This document shows positions 10,508-26,198 of a stretch of 64,000 nucleotides of DNA, piece by piece. The notes under the pieces were generated by a model. It made no database searches and was not told the origin of the DNA. It saw only the letters and a list, made by a program, of their open reading frames with translations. A program made the translations under genes and the position numbers. Origin of the DNA: Desmodesmus armatus (taxonomy: Eukaryota > Chlorophyta > Chlorophyceae > Sphaeropleales > Scenedesmaceae); contig VIIQ02000045.1 in assembly GCA_007449985.2 (NCBI GenBank), forward strand, positions 115,589 to 179,588, in the 5' to 3' direction. The first letter of the stretch is position 1. Each line of letters opens with the position of its first letter.

Positions 10508-12614
10508 TCACTGTAGACTCAGCAGCCGGGTGAACACGGCAGGAGACCCCAGGCGCGTGTTGGTGTCTGCAATATCGAGGTCGTGCCCCGCCTCCACCAT
10601 CCCCCAATCCTCCAGCTGAAACTCCTCCTCCAGCCGAGCGGCCTTGACAGCCTCAGCAACACTCAGCCGCTCCTGCAGCAGCGCCGCAGCGATCACCAGC
10701 GACTTGCTGGAAGACACCAGCTGCTCCATGGCTGCCAGCCGCCAGGGGTCCAAACCTGCATGGGCCATACGCAAGGGTGGCAGGGGGTGGACAGCAGAGG
10801 GAGCGGGTGATGATGGCAAGAAGCAGAGGCGTACTACCGTACGCCTGCCAGGGGGTTGCTTGCGAAGTGGAGAAATCAGGCCTGATGGTGAGACAGGCAT
10901 ACAACCAAATCCCGCCACAGACGACACACCTCTGTCTCGTGACGGCATGTCACCCGCCTACTCATGTCCGTTGCAAGCTGTCTCAGTGGAGGCTGATGCA
11001 GACAAACAAACAAACTAAAACCCTTTTGAAGCTAGTTGAAAACTATATCACCTCCATGAGCTGACACTATGCTTGGGTTTTACAAGCACCCCGAACCTGC
11101 AGACCCTCCAACAAGTCCAGGATTGATCAATCTCTGCATGCTTCCCCCACAACCTCTCCTTGACACCAACTGGTCCCACCCTAAAATGCTCCCTCCAATC
11201 GCTCTCCCTCTGCTGGCTCTGCATCTCCCCTGCTACACACAACGCTGTGCAGGCCTGATGCTCACGCTGCATTGCACCTATGCTTTGATGTTGAAATGAC
11301 ACCTTTGATGTATCAATATTGATATCGAAACATTGGAATCAATTTTCAAGTGTGTTACACGTGCTGTACACACCTTGAAGGTAGCGCTTGACGGCTGCCA
11401 CGGTGGCATCTGGCTGGCTGCTGCCAAAGATGCTGCTGGTGGTATGCAGCTGCCAGCCCAGCTCCTGATCAGCCCAAGCCAGCAGCGGGTCAAACACACG
11501 CTGCTGCCTGCGTTCCAACGGCCCAGGCTCGTACCTGCACGACGTATGCAGCAACAGAAGGATGCAGCAGACAGCATGAAGGGCCAGCCACCATGACACC
11601 CTTGTCACAGACACGTCTGACACAACTGCTGCTGGTCAGCAACAGCAGATGCTCACAGCATGCCATGCAATGCGCGGTGCTGCTGCTTGAGCTGCACGCT
11701 TCCATTGCTGATTCAGCAGCACCTTACACCTGCATGGTTGGAGGGTCAGGGGACTGCTGTTGAGTCCCCTGACCCTCCAACCATGCAGGTGTTGAGGTGC
11801 TGCTGAGGAACTTCTCAATTCACCCCAGTGATTGGACAGTGTGGCCCGCTGCCCCTGCGGAACCATCCCGTGGGGTTATGATGGCTGCAGGGTAGTTTGG
11901 CCCCGCTGCCTGGCCCCCCACCCCAACCCCACCCTCCACCCCTGCTATCACACAAAAGGGTGCCTTGTTGTCATCTGTCTGTCCCTCAAACACTCACCTG
12001 ATGCAGGCGCCGTCCGTGTGCACGTACTTCAGCAAGTGCTCAATCACCCTTGCTGGCTCCTTGGGCTGGTCAATGGCAGTGCAAGCAAGGCCTGTCAGGG
12101 GCATCTTGTGCGGAGCAGGCTTCCCTGATGGCAGCCACTCCCACTCTGCCGCTACCGCCAGCGCCAGGCTTAAGGTTGGTAGCACCAGGATGTTCTTGCC
12201 TGGGGTTTTGACGGGGTACTTGCGCAGCAACAGCTGGTAGCCTGGGCTGGCACTGCTGTCTGTGGGCACGGGACATGGCTGCACCTGTACAGTGTCATAA
12301 AACCGTTTGCCGCTATTGGACAGCAGGGAGGCGCGCCGCGCGGCTGTGTCGCTGCTGCTGTCTGCTTCAGGTTGCACGTTTCCCAGAGCACTGCCGCTGC
12401 CAAGGTCACTGCGCAGGCTGCTGCCACTAGCTGGTTGCTGTGCAGCCAGCTGGCTGTGGCTAGTGTGCATTGCACGCGCTTTGAGACTGCTGCAGCACTG
12501 GAGCCATGGGTTTGGGCAGGCGGTCAGGCCTCTACTGCTGAATATGCACTGCACCAACACCTGCTCCACTTTGTGCAGAGCAGCAGGAAGCAGCGATAAG
12601 TGGGTGTACGCCAT
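10508..12614 (-). CDS. ATP12: Mitochondrial ATP synthase F1 assembly factor 2 (ATP12 family)
   Basis: Chaperone that binds the F1 alpha subunit during assembly of mitochondrial ATP synthase (known role of the family). Three exons: 12614-11998, 11534-11374 and 10755-10508. Joins are in phase and give ...CIR/YEPGPLERRQ... and ...YLQ/GLDPWRL.... The start is the ATG at 12614; a longer reading begins only at TTG. Residues 1 to about 80 look like a mitochondrial presequence plus a low-complexity linker. The ATP12 core follows: KRFYDTV, YPVKTPGKNILVLPT, ALAVAAEWEWLPSG, MPLTGLACTAIDQP, FDPLLAWADQELG, SIFGSSQP and the C-terminal EEEFQLEDWGMVEAGHD. The gene is divergent from LSM2 with 456 bp between start codons. 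Intron 1 contains a long hairpin (separate entry). Confidence 0.94.
11714..11805. repeat. Near-perfect 92-nt inverted repeat (hairpin) in ATP12 intron 1
   Basis: The left arm is 11714-11755 and the right arm 11763-11805, with a 7-nt loop (gctgttg). Thirty base pairs next to the loop are perfect. After a small bulge another 11 pairs follow (aggtgctgctg on one side). The transcript would fold equally well from either strand. Size, loop and near-perfect pairing resemble miRNA precursors known in Chlamydomonas; a small foldback transposon is the alternative. Confidence 0.8.
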
Positions 12615-13070
12615 TGCTGGCGAGCAATGCTGCTTGGGAGATGCTAACAAAGTACTTGATATGCTGCAGTTGGGTGCAGGAGCCTAGCCTATACCAAAAG
12701 TGTCAGCTAGATCACCTGCGATCAAGTAACAGTAACAACAGAGAGTCTTTGATGTGGTATAATTGCACAACACAGTACTGATCCTAGCCGTCAATCGATC
12801 GTAGCGTCACCGAACCATCAAGCCTCCGTGACCACCCTGCCTCAAGGTGCTTCTGTTGTGACAAGCGACAACAGTGCTGTCTGCAGTGTAGCTGAGGGCT
12901 TCCAACTGGGCTCCGTCTGTTCCAGAAGTGTCTGTTGTTTGGCTAGGGCCAGCTGATCCTTTCCAACAGAGAAACAGACGACAGCTTGGGGGCAGCCGGT
13001 TGCAGAAGGACAGTAGCCTGCACAGCAGGCGTTCGGAGCTTCTGCTGCTGCTGCAGCAGCTGCAGCAGAC
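12615..13070. promoter_or_regulatory. Bidirectional promoter region between ATP12 and LSM2
   Basis: These 456 bp separate two divergent start codons, so both promoters must lie here or overlap the 5' UTRs. 12690-12850 is less TG/CA-skewed than its surroundings and contains several CpG, including a cgatcg core near 12797. A TATA-like ggtataattg sits near 12757. A CTG/CAG-rich 5' UTR precedes the LSM2 start codon. Confidence 0.55.
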
Positions 13071-14372
13071 ATGTTGTTCTACTCGTACTTCAAGACACTG
13101 GTTGGCAAGGAGGTGAGAGGTGACAGCACAGCTGGGCCTCATGTGCACATGCCTCTCCTGAAGCTGCTGGCAACAACACAGCATCGCCAGAAGTTACACA
13201 GCATTGCCTCCGTGCAAAGTCCTAGCACAATGGGTGCTTCAGTCTGCACTTGGGACTAGGCAAAGACACGTTATAAATCTTGTTTCGGGACACAGCGGGG
13301 CAGGGTGTAGGCTTTGAGTTGTCCAGTGACTGGCAGCGGCTGTTTGGCAGGAGCAGCCAGCAGTATCTCACCGCAGCCACAATCTGACAGGGGATGCCTG
13401 AGCAGGGAAGATAGTATGCAGAGGCAGGGCTACGACAGGTTTGCCCCGTGACCTCCAGGGTCAGGCATGCCCAGTGGAGTGCTTCCATGTTGGAAAGATC
13501 TGTCTGCTCGCCATGCAATAGAGGCCCAAGTCCCTCCTTGCACAACAGATCGTGACACTGTGTGGTTTCCTCTTTGCTGCAGGTGACTGTTGAGCTGAAG
13601 AATGACCTAGCCATCACTGGGACTTTGCATTCAGTTGACCAGTACCTGAACATCAAACTCACCAACACGCATGTGCAGAATGAAACAAAGTACCCGCACA
13701 TGGTAAGTGGATGGTCATTTTGAGGCGACGAGTTGGTTGGACCACTTCTGGTCTATCTCCAGCAGCAGCACATTAGCACCATGACATTGCACAGCAGCAC
13801 CTTATCAATGTAGGCGTCGTGGCAGACGTCCTGTCGCGTCCGATATGATGGAAGGGACCTTTGCACGTTGGCCTCACCTTCAGGCACTGCAGCCAACCCA
13901 GGAACGCTGGTGGACAGCAGGGGGCATCAAGCAGCTGGAAGCTGGCCAACTTGAGCATGCTGCTGACGACATGCTGTTTCCTGCACTGGGTGTCTGCAGA
14001 TGTCTGTGCGCAACTGCTTTGTGCGTGGCTCAGTGGTGCGCTATGTCTTGGTGAGTTGGCCAACCCCTGGGGCAGACATATTGTGCAACAGCATCACAAA
14101 CACGCATGTGCTGCTGGTGTGTGCAGCTTGCAACACTGTGGGCATGTTTTTGGAGCCTGTCTGGAGCTAATCTTGATTGATGTGTGGCATGCCTCTGCCA
14201 GCTGCACACATTCAGGGTCCGGCCTGCATTGCCAGATGACATTTCATAGACACCACTGTCAACACTGGGATATGCGGCATGTCTGCCTTGCTTGTCGCAG
14301 TTACCGGCTGGTAGTGTGGATGTTGAGCTGCTGCATGACGCCACACGGAGAGAAGCTCGTGCTGCAACGTAG
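13071..14372 (+). CDS. LSM2: U6 snRNA-associated Sm-like protein LSm2
   Basis: Subunit of the LSm2-8 ring on U6 snRNA (splicing) and the LSm1-7 ring (mRNA decay). Four exons: 13071-13112, 13583-13702, 14000-14050 and 14301-14372, coding for 94 residues. Human LSM2 has 95. All junctions are in phase. The first exon encodes MLFYSYFKTLVGKE. Exon 2 carries Sm1 (LKNDLAITGTLHSVDQYLNI), and exon 3 carries Sm2 (NCFVRGSVVRYV). Exon 4 encodes the short C-terminal tail. TGTAA at 14445-14449, 73 nt past the stop codon, is the likely poly(A) signal. The gene is small, complete and very conserved; nothing is missing. Confidence 0.97.
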
Positions 14373-14672
14373 GATCCGAAGTGTTTCCTGTGGAGGCGTG
14401 GGGTGGGGAGCACAGTTACATCGTCTGTGTTACTGAGGCAAGGATGTAACATCGAGGTTTTGCTCAGCAATGCTGCTTCAGCTTCTTCAGCTGCTGCTTG
14501 TTTGGCGACACTTCAAATTCATCACTTTGAGCAGGCAATTGGGACTATTGCTTGCGTCCAGGCAAGGCAATACGTGCAAGGTCAACCAAGCGACAGTACA
14601 AGTTTTCTTCCAGCTCATGAGACAAGATCGAAGCTAGACAAACACGATCAAAGGGGGCGAACGTCTGTCTGG
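14373..14672 (+). promoter_or_regulatory. LSM2 3' UTR and RIB72 promoter
   Basis: The first half ends at TGTAA (14445-14449). The rest is a roughly 220-bp flank before the RIB72 start codon, with a CpG-containing stretch at 14625-14670. The two genes run head-to-tail with almost no spacer. Confidence 0.5.
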
Positions 14673-17600
14673 ATGGATCCCCAGATTCCCAAGCTGCCGG
14701 GCTACAGCGTGTCTGTGCCAGTGAGTGCAACTCTTTCTGCTGGACACCTGATACAGCAGTAGCCTGTGTAGAAGGCAGCTGAGAGATTGTTATTGTGCTA
14801 TACAGCACTGATCACAGTCCATGATGAGGCTTGAGCAGCTCACAGCACATCCACAATTGCTCAACCCATGCTGCTGCTGTTGTACCTTTCCTGCGCAGCC
14901 ATGCATGGAGGGCAAGCCCCTTGGCAGGAAACAGACTCTCACATACCTGAAAGGTTACCCTCAGCAGGACCCTGATGTGTCAGGCCTCATGTCCAGTGAT
15001 GGTGGGGCACGGCCAGCACGGTCGCAAAAGATAGGCGCAGCATACTCACCCACTGCCAGCAGCAGCGGTGCCGCAGCAGCAGCACCGGGATCCCCAAAGA
15101 CATGCAGCTCACCACTGCCCAAGTGGGTGGAGCAAGACAGACAGGTGTGCTGGGGTCGCACCTCCTCTCGCAGAGCCGATATCGCAGCTGCTCTGGCATG
15201 ATGTCAGCGCATGCTGTTGCAGGATGTCAGCACGTGCTGCTGCAACATGTCAGCACATGCTGTTGCAGGATGCAGCACATGCAGCCACACCAGTCCCTGT
15301 ACATGGGATATTTGCTTGTTGCAGGGGGGGGGGGGCAGTTGACAAATTTAACCAATAGCTGCACAGCACCTAGCAGCACTGTGTGTTGCTGAGGAACCAG
15401 TTTGGTTTGGTTAGTGTTCAATCCCTCGCTGCTGTAGAGACACCCCTTGCTGCAGTGGCAGTTGCAGACCACACACCGTGACAACTGCTCAGTCTGCAAC
15501 CTGCCACCCTTTGCACTGCATGGCACTGGAATGTGCTGGGCCTACCCAGTGACCCTGCAGCCCTGAGATGTGTCTGTGCTGCCATGCCACCAGGTGCTGC
15601 GCTTCTTTGGTTACTTCCTGGAGTCAGTGGTGGAGTCAAACATTGAGAACTACAGAGTGCGGGTAAGCCAGACATACACCGACCAGCACGCTGCAGGTCA
15701 GGGGCCTTAGCAGAAGCCGGATGCGCTCCAGTTGAAACTGTCCTGCAGTCAGTTCTCCATCAGCCTGAGCCCTGCGGCGTGCAATAGCTCTCAGCACGAC
15801 TCTTCACCAACTCCTGCGCTGCTATGCATCATGCATGTTGTTGCCTTGTGGTTGACTGCTGCAGAAAGTGGTGGTGCTGTACTACCTGGCAGACGACTCA
15901 GTGCAGGTCACGGAGCCAAAGCAGGACAACAGCGGCATCACCCAGGTGCGTCCACATCAGCGGGTAGCAGGTTGCTGTGGCAGGCACTTGCAGTGTCAGC
16001 AGCACCATGGCTTTCTTACTTGCTGTTGTACAGTACGGTACCTCAGGAGGCATAGGTACTTGTGATTTCTGAACCACAGCTGCGTTGCTGATCAGATCGT
16101 CAGGCGCCCTGCAGGACAGCTGCTCATGCCAGGCGCCAATGAAAATCACATGCCTGCACAGGACTGGCTCGTGCTGATCTGCTGAGGTGGCTTTGTTCCA
16201 AGCCGGCCCAGCCCGACAAGTCTGGCGCCCTCCTGCGCTGCCCAGCACAACTACCTGAACGCGCCGCCATGTTGTTCCGCTGCACTGCAGGGTGTGTTTG
16301 TGAAGCGCCACCAGATCATCAAGGAGGAGGACGGCAGCCCCCTGACCCCAGCAGACCTTGCAGTGGGGGAGCTCGTCACCATCTACGGCCGCACCTTCTT
16401 CGTGGTGGATGCTGACACCTTCACACGCGAGTGGTACACGCAGCAGATGGGCCTGCAGCTGGCAGCTCCAGGGACCTACCCTGCTGACCCTGTGGACGCA
16501 TACAGGCAGCACTTTGGACTTGACAAGGCCCCAAGTAAGTAGTGCCAGTAGGCTACTTCCTGCAGGATTTGAACGGCTTGTATCCTGGCAGCATAACACT
16601 GATTGGGTCCATGCGTGCGTTGCGGTAGGGCTCCCATGGATCTGAAGTATGGCCCTTGTGTTCCCCGAACAAACACCTCAGTGCTGAACTCATGCAAATT
16701 TGACCTGCTGCTGCCGCATGCTCACAGAGAAGAAGAGCAACGACCTGGCCACCTTTGTGGAGGCAAGGCTGGGCAAGCCAAGCCACCTGTTGGAGGGAGA
16801 CAAGCTCAAGCAGTTCCTGGCACAGGTATGCATGCTGCTAGCACATTATGTGCTGGGCAAGGTTTGAAAGATGGACATGTGTAGAGGCAGGACATGTCAG
16901 CACAGTCAACCATCCAGCTTGGACTTCCCCAATATAACCAGCTAGCTCTGCGCTGAAGCTAAAAGAGCCAACAATAGCAGCATAAGCGTAGTAGAGACAT
17001 CCGCAGTAAGATTTGGAGGGCAGTCCAACTGGTGTGGGCCTTTGGCACTACAGCTAGCACAGGCACTCATGACAGCCTGGCTATAGGCAGTGTGACCCTA
17101 TCATGAGTCCTGTGCCCTTCCCCTGCTTGCCCCAACTGCTTGTCTTGTCTGCTCAATCATGCATGCTTGCTGTTGTCCAATGTGCTTTGCTTGCAGAGTG
17201 GCAAGGTGCTGCGCTTCTTTGCTGTGTGGGACGACCGGGGTTGCCTGTACGGTGACAGGCGTCCCTACGTGGTGCATTACTACCTGGAGGACGACACGGT
17301 GGAGATCAATGAGGTGAGCAACAGCTGGCGTGGCGTGGTGCCAGTTGTTGCTGCTTCAGTGCGCATGCCCATGCACATGGGTACACCAGGCCGTGGCAGC
17401 AGCGGCTCATTCGCTATAGGCACATGCATGTGATGTTTGCCAGCTTCCCGGCTACTTTACGGTTCTTGCTGATACAACGGCTGAGGCTGTGCGCCACCTG
17501 CCAATGGCTAACGGCATGTCATCGTCAGTCGCTACTTGCGCACGCATGTGTGCGCACCACACAAACAGCGTGACAAAGTCGTAATGTAGACATCATAGGC

Positions 17601-20600
17601 TTTCAGAATCCATGCTCAGCTTGGCTATACACCAAGTATGCGAGCGGCAATTGTTCCTCAAAGTTATGGGCACAAAAGTGGCCTCCCGCCCTTAAAGGGT
17701 TAAAGGCAGCGTGACATCACGTCACAGGGACACCAAGGGTTGCCTGCTTCCCCCCGGCGCTGTTGCTGTCCCTCCGCAGGTGCACCCCCGCAACTCTGGG
17801 CGGGACCCCTTCCCTGTGTTCCTGAGGCGCGGGCCCCTCCCCCGTGAGAAGCCCCGCGGGCAAACGCTGACAGGCCGCATCCCAAGAGCCTGTGCTACAG
17901 GTGGGTGAGATTGGCCACGGCATGCTGAAAAGCACCACAACATCATACACAGGCTTATCACAGCATTGAGCTTGCAGCTGGTGCCATCATGGAGGTGATC
18001 TCCTTGTGCAGCAACTCAGAGCTCCTCTTGGAGGGTCCAGCGCCACATGATGTGGCGCCTCCTGTCGCCATGATGGCAACAGGGCAAGAGCAGCCTGCAG
18101 CCTCAACAACAGGGCCGATTACATGCAGGAATTGATCTTCCCCGCAACAGCAGCCTCGCAAGCACAAAAAGGAAGTTCTGCCGCTGCTGGACCACCAAAC
18201 TTTGGCAAACACGGTGTGCGCTGCTCAACTCGTTTGCAGGCCCCAGGACTTCAGGGTGGGAGGTGCCATCAACGTGCATGGGCGCGACTTCCTCTTGTAT
18301 GACTGTGATGCCTTCACACGTCAGTGGTATGAGGTGCGTCCAGATGCAGTTGCTGAAGCAAGCTTTCATCAGTGTTGGCGTCAGGATGCGCGCAAGTCCG
18401 GTTCCCTGTCAGGGCCGCAGAGCAGCCACCAGGCATAGGCTGTGGCATTCAATACCTCAGGCCGCTCCCTACTTCAGGAGATGTGTAGCAAGCCCTGCCA
18501 TGACATTGAGCGTCTCCAACAGCTTGCAGGTGCCCTAGTGCTCTGTTGACCGGGTCCCTTGTTGACAAGTATCTGTCTGCTTCCTGCAGTCTGAGCTAGG
18601 CTTCCCTTCTGAGGCCCTGGAGCCCCTCAACGTTGGCGAGGCCATCCCACCCATGCCATCACCAGCCCTGCCCCCATACAACGGCTATGGTACCCTGGAC
18701 GACAGCAAGCAGAACTGCATCGCACTGGTGCCCAAGCCCCCCAAGAAGGTGAGGGCTCTGACACCTAGGCGTATGTACAGCATGCACATTCTTGCGGCTG
18801 GTATTGGGGTTCAGGGTCAGGGCAAGTGCATGTGCACGCTCACCTGGCAAATGAGCCCAGGCGGTGTGTGTTGAGCCCTGGCCATGGCAGTGCGTAAGGC
18901 TGCCAGTCACACCGTGCACATATACCGACATACTTGCTGACATGGAGTTGAAGGAGAAAGGATCGTTGACTTGGCGGCAGGCTGCAAGGGACTGTTGCGC
19001 CCACTTGCCAGTGCCTGCCTGCATGCAAGTGCTGCCAACGACCGCCATGCTCACCTCATTTCGCCCCGCCTGCCTGCAGGACATGCACCAGCTGATGAAC
19101 AAGGACAAGATCATCCTGCGCTTCACCGCCCGCATGACACCAGGACAGTCAGCCGTCAGCCATGCAGACGCAGGTAAGTGTGGCCGGGGCATTTGTGAAG
19201 CGCAGTCGTTGCGCATAACATGCAGCAGCCAGCGGCAGGAATTCATCTTGGCTGGCCCGTCAACGTCAGGGTCGCTGCTGTGTCATGCTCAGCCTCTTGG
19301 CCTATATGTCACTTAGGGCTCAACACCCATGCCATGTGTGTGGTCGATAACAGGGCGCCGTTATCCGTTATCGCCAGATATTTGATAACGATATATATAG
19401 CGGTCAGCGAAGTAGGGACGTGATGGGTGTTTCCCTCCCTGAAGCACCCTGAAGCACTATGCAAGAGCTACTGCACACCGTGCATGATATCGCTGCGCAG
19501 GCCGCCGCTTCGTGCTGAGCTACTTCATGATGGACGACAGCCTGCTCATCTTTGAGCCCCCAATCCGGAACAGCGGCATCGTCGGCGGCAAGTTCCTGGA
19601 GCGCCAGCGCGTGTACAAGCCAGAGAGCGAGGAGATCTACACGTACCAGGTGATTGCGTGCAGAGCATACTATGCATACGTGCACCAAGTGCACGTATCA
19701 GTATGCAGGGGATGGGCATGCTGGCGCTAGCCGGCAGTGTACTGTATTTGCCACACACATGCGGATGAGTGAAGGTTTTTGTTGATATGGGTGAGCATGC
19801 GGCTGTGCACTGCACACGGTGTTGGTGGGTGTGATGGCCATGTTCGTTGCTGCTTCCTGCTACTGACTGTTCTGCCAGAAGCATACTATGCTGTCACTCA
19901 AGCGGCCGTGTGTACTACACTGCAGGACCTGTACGTTGGCTGCAAGCTGACCGTCTTCAAGCGCATGTTTGAGCTGCTGGATGCTGACGAGTACACCTAC
20001 ACGTACATGGAGAACAACAAGCACATATTCATCATGGCTGATGCAGACGCAATCCTGGCAAGCCTCAGGGGGCAGGTAAGGGGCATCAGCTTGGACCGGA
20101 GCACCGGGCTGGGGCGGCTTGCTGCCCTTGCATGAACAAACCGGTTGTGGCATGAGTGTCTGTTGCCTCGATGGCCCTACTTCTGCAGTCTGGCACACAG
20201 CTGCTATGCACAACGGCATGACGCATACAACCCTGCTTTGCACAGCGGTGAGCTGGCAGGACTACTAGTAGTACTAGTCCCAGCAGGCGCTAATACCACA
20301 GTGGTGCCAACACATCACCATGCGCTGATTGCTGATTGTTGCAGGCTGCAAGCAAGCGTGACGCGGTGCACGCTGCCGTGATGGCAGCCGACCCGTCAGG
20401 CGAGGGGCACCTCAGCAGTGAGCAGCTGGAGCAGGCCTTTGCTGCAGCGGGGCTCAAGTTCACCCGACATCAGGTATGCATGTTGTATGAGTACAGGAAT
20501 ACCATATTCACACTTGGCCTGAATGACTTGCATGTGGGGGTGTGCATGCCACCATCCTGAATGATGTGTTGAACACATGAGTTGCATCAAGCAGGTACAT

Positions 20601-20840
20601 CATGTCGATGTCATGATAATTTGTGTTTGCCGCACAAGCAGGCCTGGCCTCGAGGTGGCGCACAGTTGAGTTGCTGGTGGATGTATGTATGGCTAGCGCC
20701 GAGGTTGGGACTCTGTCCCCAATTACTGTACTGTACTGTACGTGTGTGTGCAGGTGCTCAGTCTGCACCGCAAGCTGGACAAGGAGTGCTCGTGTGTGCG
20801 TGCGGCAGAGCTGTTGGCGGCGCTGGGCCTGGCCAGCTGA
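14673..20840 (+). CDS. RIB72: Ciliary doublet-microtubule inner protein RIB72 (EFHC1/EFHC2 family)
   Basis: Protein of the protofilament ribbon inside the A-tubule of axonemal doublets. Fifteen exons: 14673-14720, 14899-15144, 15594-15662, 15865-15945, 16291-16534, 16728-16825, 17197-17313, 17780-17904, 18240-18333, 18590-18748, 19080-19173, 19501-19649, 19926-20075, 20345-20473 and 20754-20840. They encode 629 residues, close to the roughly 630 of Chlamydomonas RIB72. Three DM10 domains start near residues 99, 263 and 428 ([38 protein letters not shown]). Each ends with the YGRxFxxxDxDxFTRxWY type of motif or its equivalent. A degenerate EF-hand loop lies at 574-585 ([11 protein letters not shown]), followed by a short second helical pair. 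Exon 8 requires the donor at 17905, not 17901, to keep frame. The protein implies that the organism makes motile cilia. Confidence 0.97.
15324..15335 (+). repeat. Twelve-G run in RIB72 intron 2
   Basis: A mononucleotide G tract inside the intron between exons 2 and 3. It is also a likely site of length errors in sequencing. Confidence 0.8.
18030..18090 (+). repeat. Pair of short hairpins in RIB72 intron 8
   Basis: Two neighbouring inverted repeats: gcgccacat/atgtggcgc with one spare base in the centre, and cctgtcgccat facing atggcaacagg. Arms are 9-11 bp. They may only be local folding; no function can be assigned. Confidence 0.45.
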
Positions 20841-21811
20841 GGGGTGAACATAGAGTGTGTGCTGCCAGAGGTGGTGTGTGCCTTATGTACAAGAGGCAGC
20901 ATATGTTGTGATAAGATCGCAGAGGCTGAAGCTGAGGCAGCATATGCAAGATTGTATCCGGCCTGCCCTTGGGCTCACTGTGAAAGTAAAGGTGTCTTTG
21001 CTGTTGTTTGGTCAACCAATGCCAGGTTGGCCATATCCTCTACAACCAATGCTTGAGGGTGTAATGATGCAACATCTGATGGCGGCTAGTTTGCTGTGAT
21101 GTGGGCGTCGTTATGAATATTCTGCAGGCCTGCCGAACGCCCTGCCATGTGCCAACTGCAGCCATTCACCTTGGGGAACACTCAGAACACAACGCACGGC
21201 AATTGCAATTGCTTGCAAGCAGATAAGCTGACGTTCACACTTGGTAACAAAGCGCAAACTTGGGTCAAGCATACAAAGCACCCAGCAGACCCCGTTACTA
21301 GAGCACATCGCTGCTGCAGGGCAGCATGTGAAGCTGTGTCCAGGACAAGCGGTGAGGCTTCAAAACCCCAGCACAAGTGACCTGAATCCAGCAGGTTCAC
21401 ACTCAACCAGCCAATGCCGTGGTCTGTATCATGTGTACAGCTGCAAGGGTGCTCATGCTGCATGGCGGTGTTGCAGCCACGAGAAATATTGGAACCCACA
21501 GCAGCACATGCTAAGCTGTATTTGATGTGTGGTGATTCATGCAATACCCCAAGAGCATGCAGGCACATGAAAGTGTGGTCTGCACGACCAGCAAGCCATC
21601 GGCTCTGTTCTCTCATGCACAGACTGTGGCACCCAGCACGTGGCCCTACAGCAAAACTGCCAAAACGCCGCAGTCACCAAAACAACCAGAAAGCCTTAGC
21701 AACGCCTGCAGCTATAGCGCCCATCCAGCAGGCTGCAAGTGGCTGTTGCCGCAGCTCGCAAAATCTCGCCTCATTAAATGCAGGTCTGCAACCCACAGCC
21801 CAGCTGTGCGA
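20841..21811. other. Convergent 3' ends of RIB72 and ATP sulfurylase
   Basis: No coding exon. The first part is TG-rich (RIB72 3' UTR) and includes TGTAA at about 21059-21063. From roughly 21150 the + strand becomes CA-rich, fitting the 3' UTR of the leftward ATP sulfurylase gene. I found no TTACA for the latter. Confidence 0.5.
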
Positions 21812-25139
<3,328 letters not shown>

Positions 25140-26198
25140 GCTGAGCCCGAAAGAAATGGCCACAAGCTATATCCTGTTGATGTGCGTTAGCTGACGGCAG
25201 AACGACGACTGCTTGGACAAGGTACTGTTCTTTGCGAAACGACAGATATGCCCACGGCACCCACTCTACAGGTAACAGTGCGGCAAAATGATATCCACCA
25301 ACGTTTTGATGCCGTTGACTTAAGAATGTCCGGAATGATTCAAGAATTTAAGCAAGCGACGGTTGGGTGGTCAACTGTGTCACGCACCAGCGTGCCATAT
25401 TGCACACACCTGCAATGTAGTGATGGGATCTGATGATCTTGTTATTGTCGGTAACCTACCAATCAAGGGGCGAGCACAGGCGAGAGGCCTTGTCGTGAAT
25501 CTACCCTGGCCAGGCTGGCCCATGGGATTGGCCAATATGCCCAGCCTTGGATTTATTTATCACTGGCCAGCTTGCCAAGCCAACAAGCAACAATGCAAAG
25601 GCTCAAAAGTCACAATGACAGTATGTTGGGTCTCCACAGAAAGAAACTTAGAGGCTGGCAGCCACTGCGCGTGGTTCAAAGCCCTCCCCCTCCCCCGTAT
25701 GGATCCACCTCTCGAGGCCAGTTGGCTGCCAAGGCTGGTGCTTTGTGGCCAGTCCCTCTCAGCCTGTAAGCCTGTGTAGATCACTCCAGTGAATTACCAC
25801 CTCAACAGCACGATGGTGATGAAGGCGGCCTGATCAGCCCCTGAACAGTGGCCACCAGGTGTCCACCCACCCGGTGACCCTTCCTCACTGCGTCGGTGAC
25901 TCAGGCCAGTCCTCCAGCAGTTCGTTTCTGAGTGTGTCTGTTGTTCCAATATTCTGGTGAAACGAGCTTGATTTTATAGCCCACCAACACCCACAACAGA
26001 TGCTACAGCCAGAGACCCATGGTACTGAAATCAAAGTCAGTGGACAGCCCAGTGGGCTAGCTATCCTGTAGGCACGCATGTGCATGCAAGGCCTTGAACT
26101 TGCTGGCACCCGAGTGCTGTCCTACGTGTATCTCAAGGTCCCAATCAGGCCCCTGCTGGTGTTCGATGCAACTTTACCACCATATGCGCAAAGACGCC
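25140..26198 (-). promoter_or_regulatory. ATP sulfurylase 5' flank, then uncharacterised spacer
   Basis: 25150-25400 is a CpG-retaining promoter-like stretch. It carries a small + strand open frame (25248-25433) with a coiled-coil-like sequence but no recognised family. The rest up to the LRR-gene 3' end holds nothing I can name. Confidence 0.4.

Noticed and set aside
12615..12650. N-terminal extension of ATP12 to 12650
   Set aside because: That reading starts with TTG; the first ATG in frame is at 12614.
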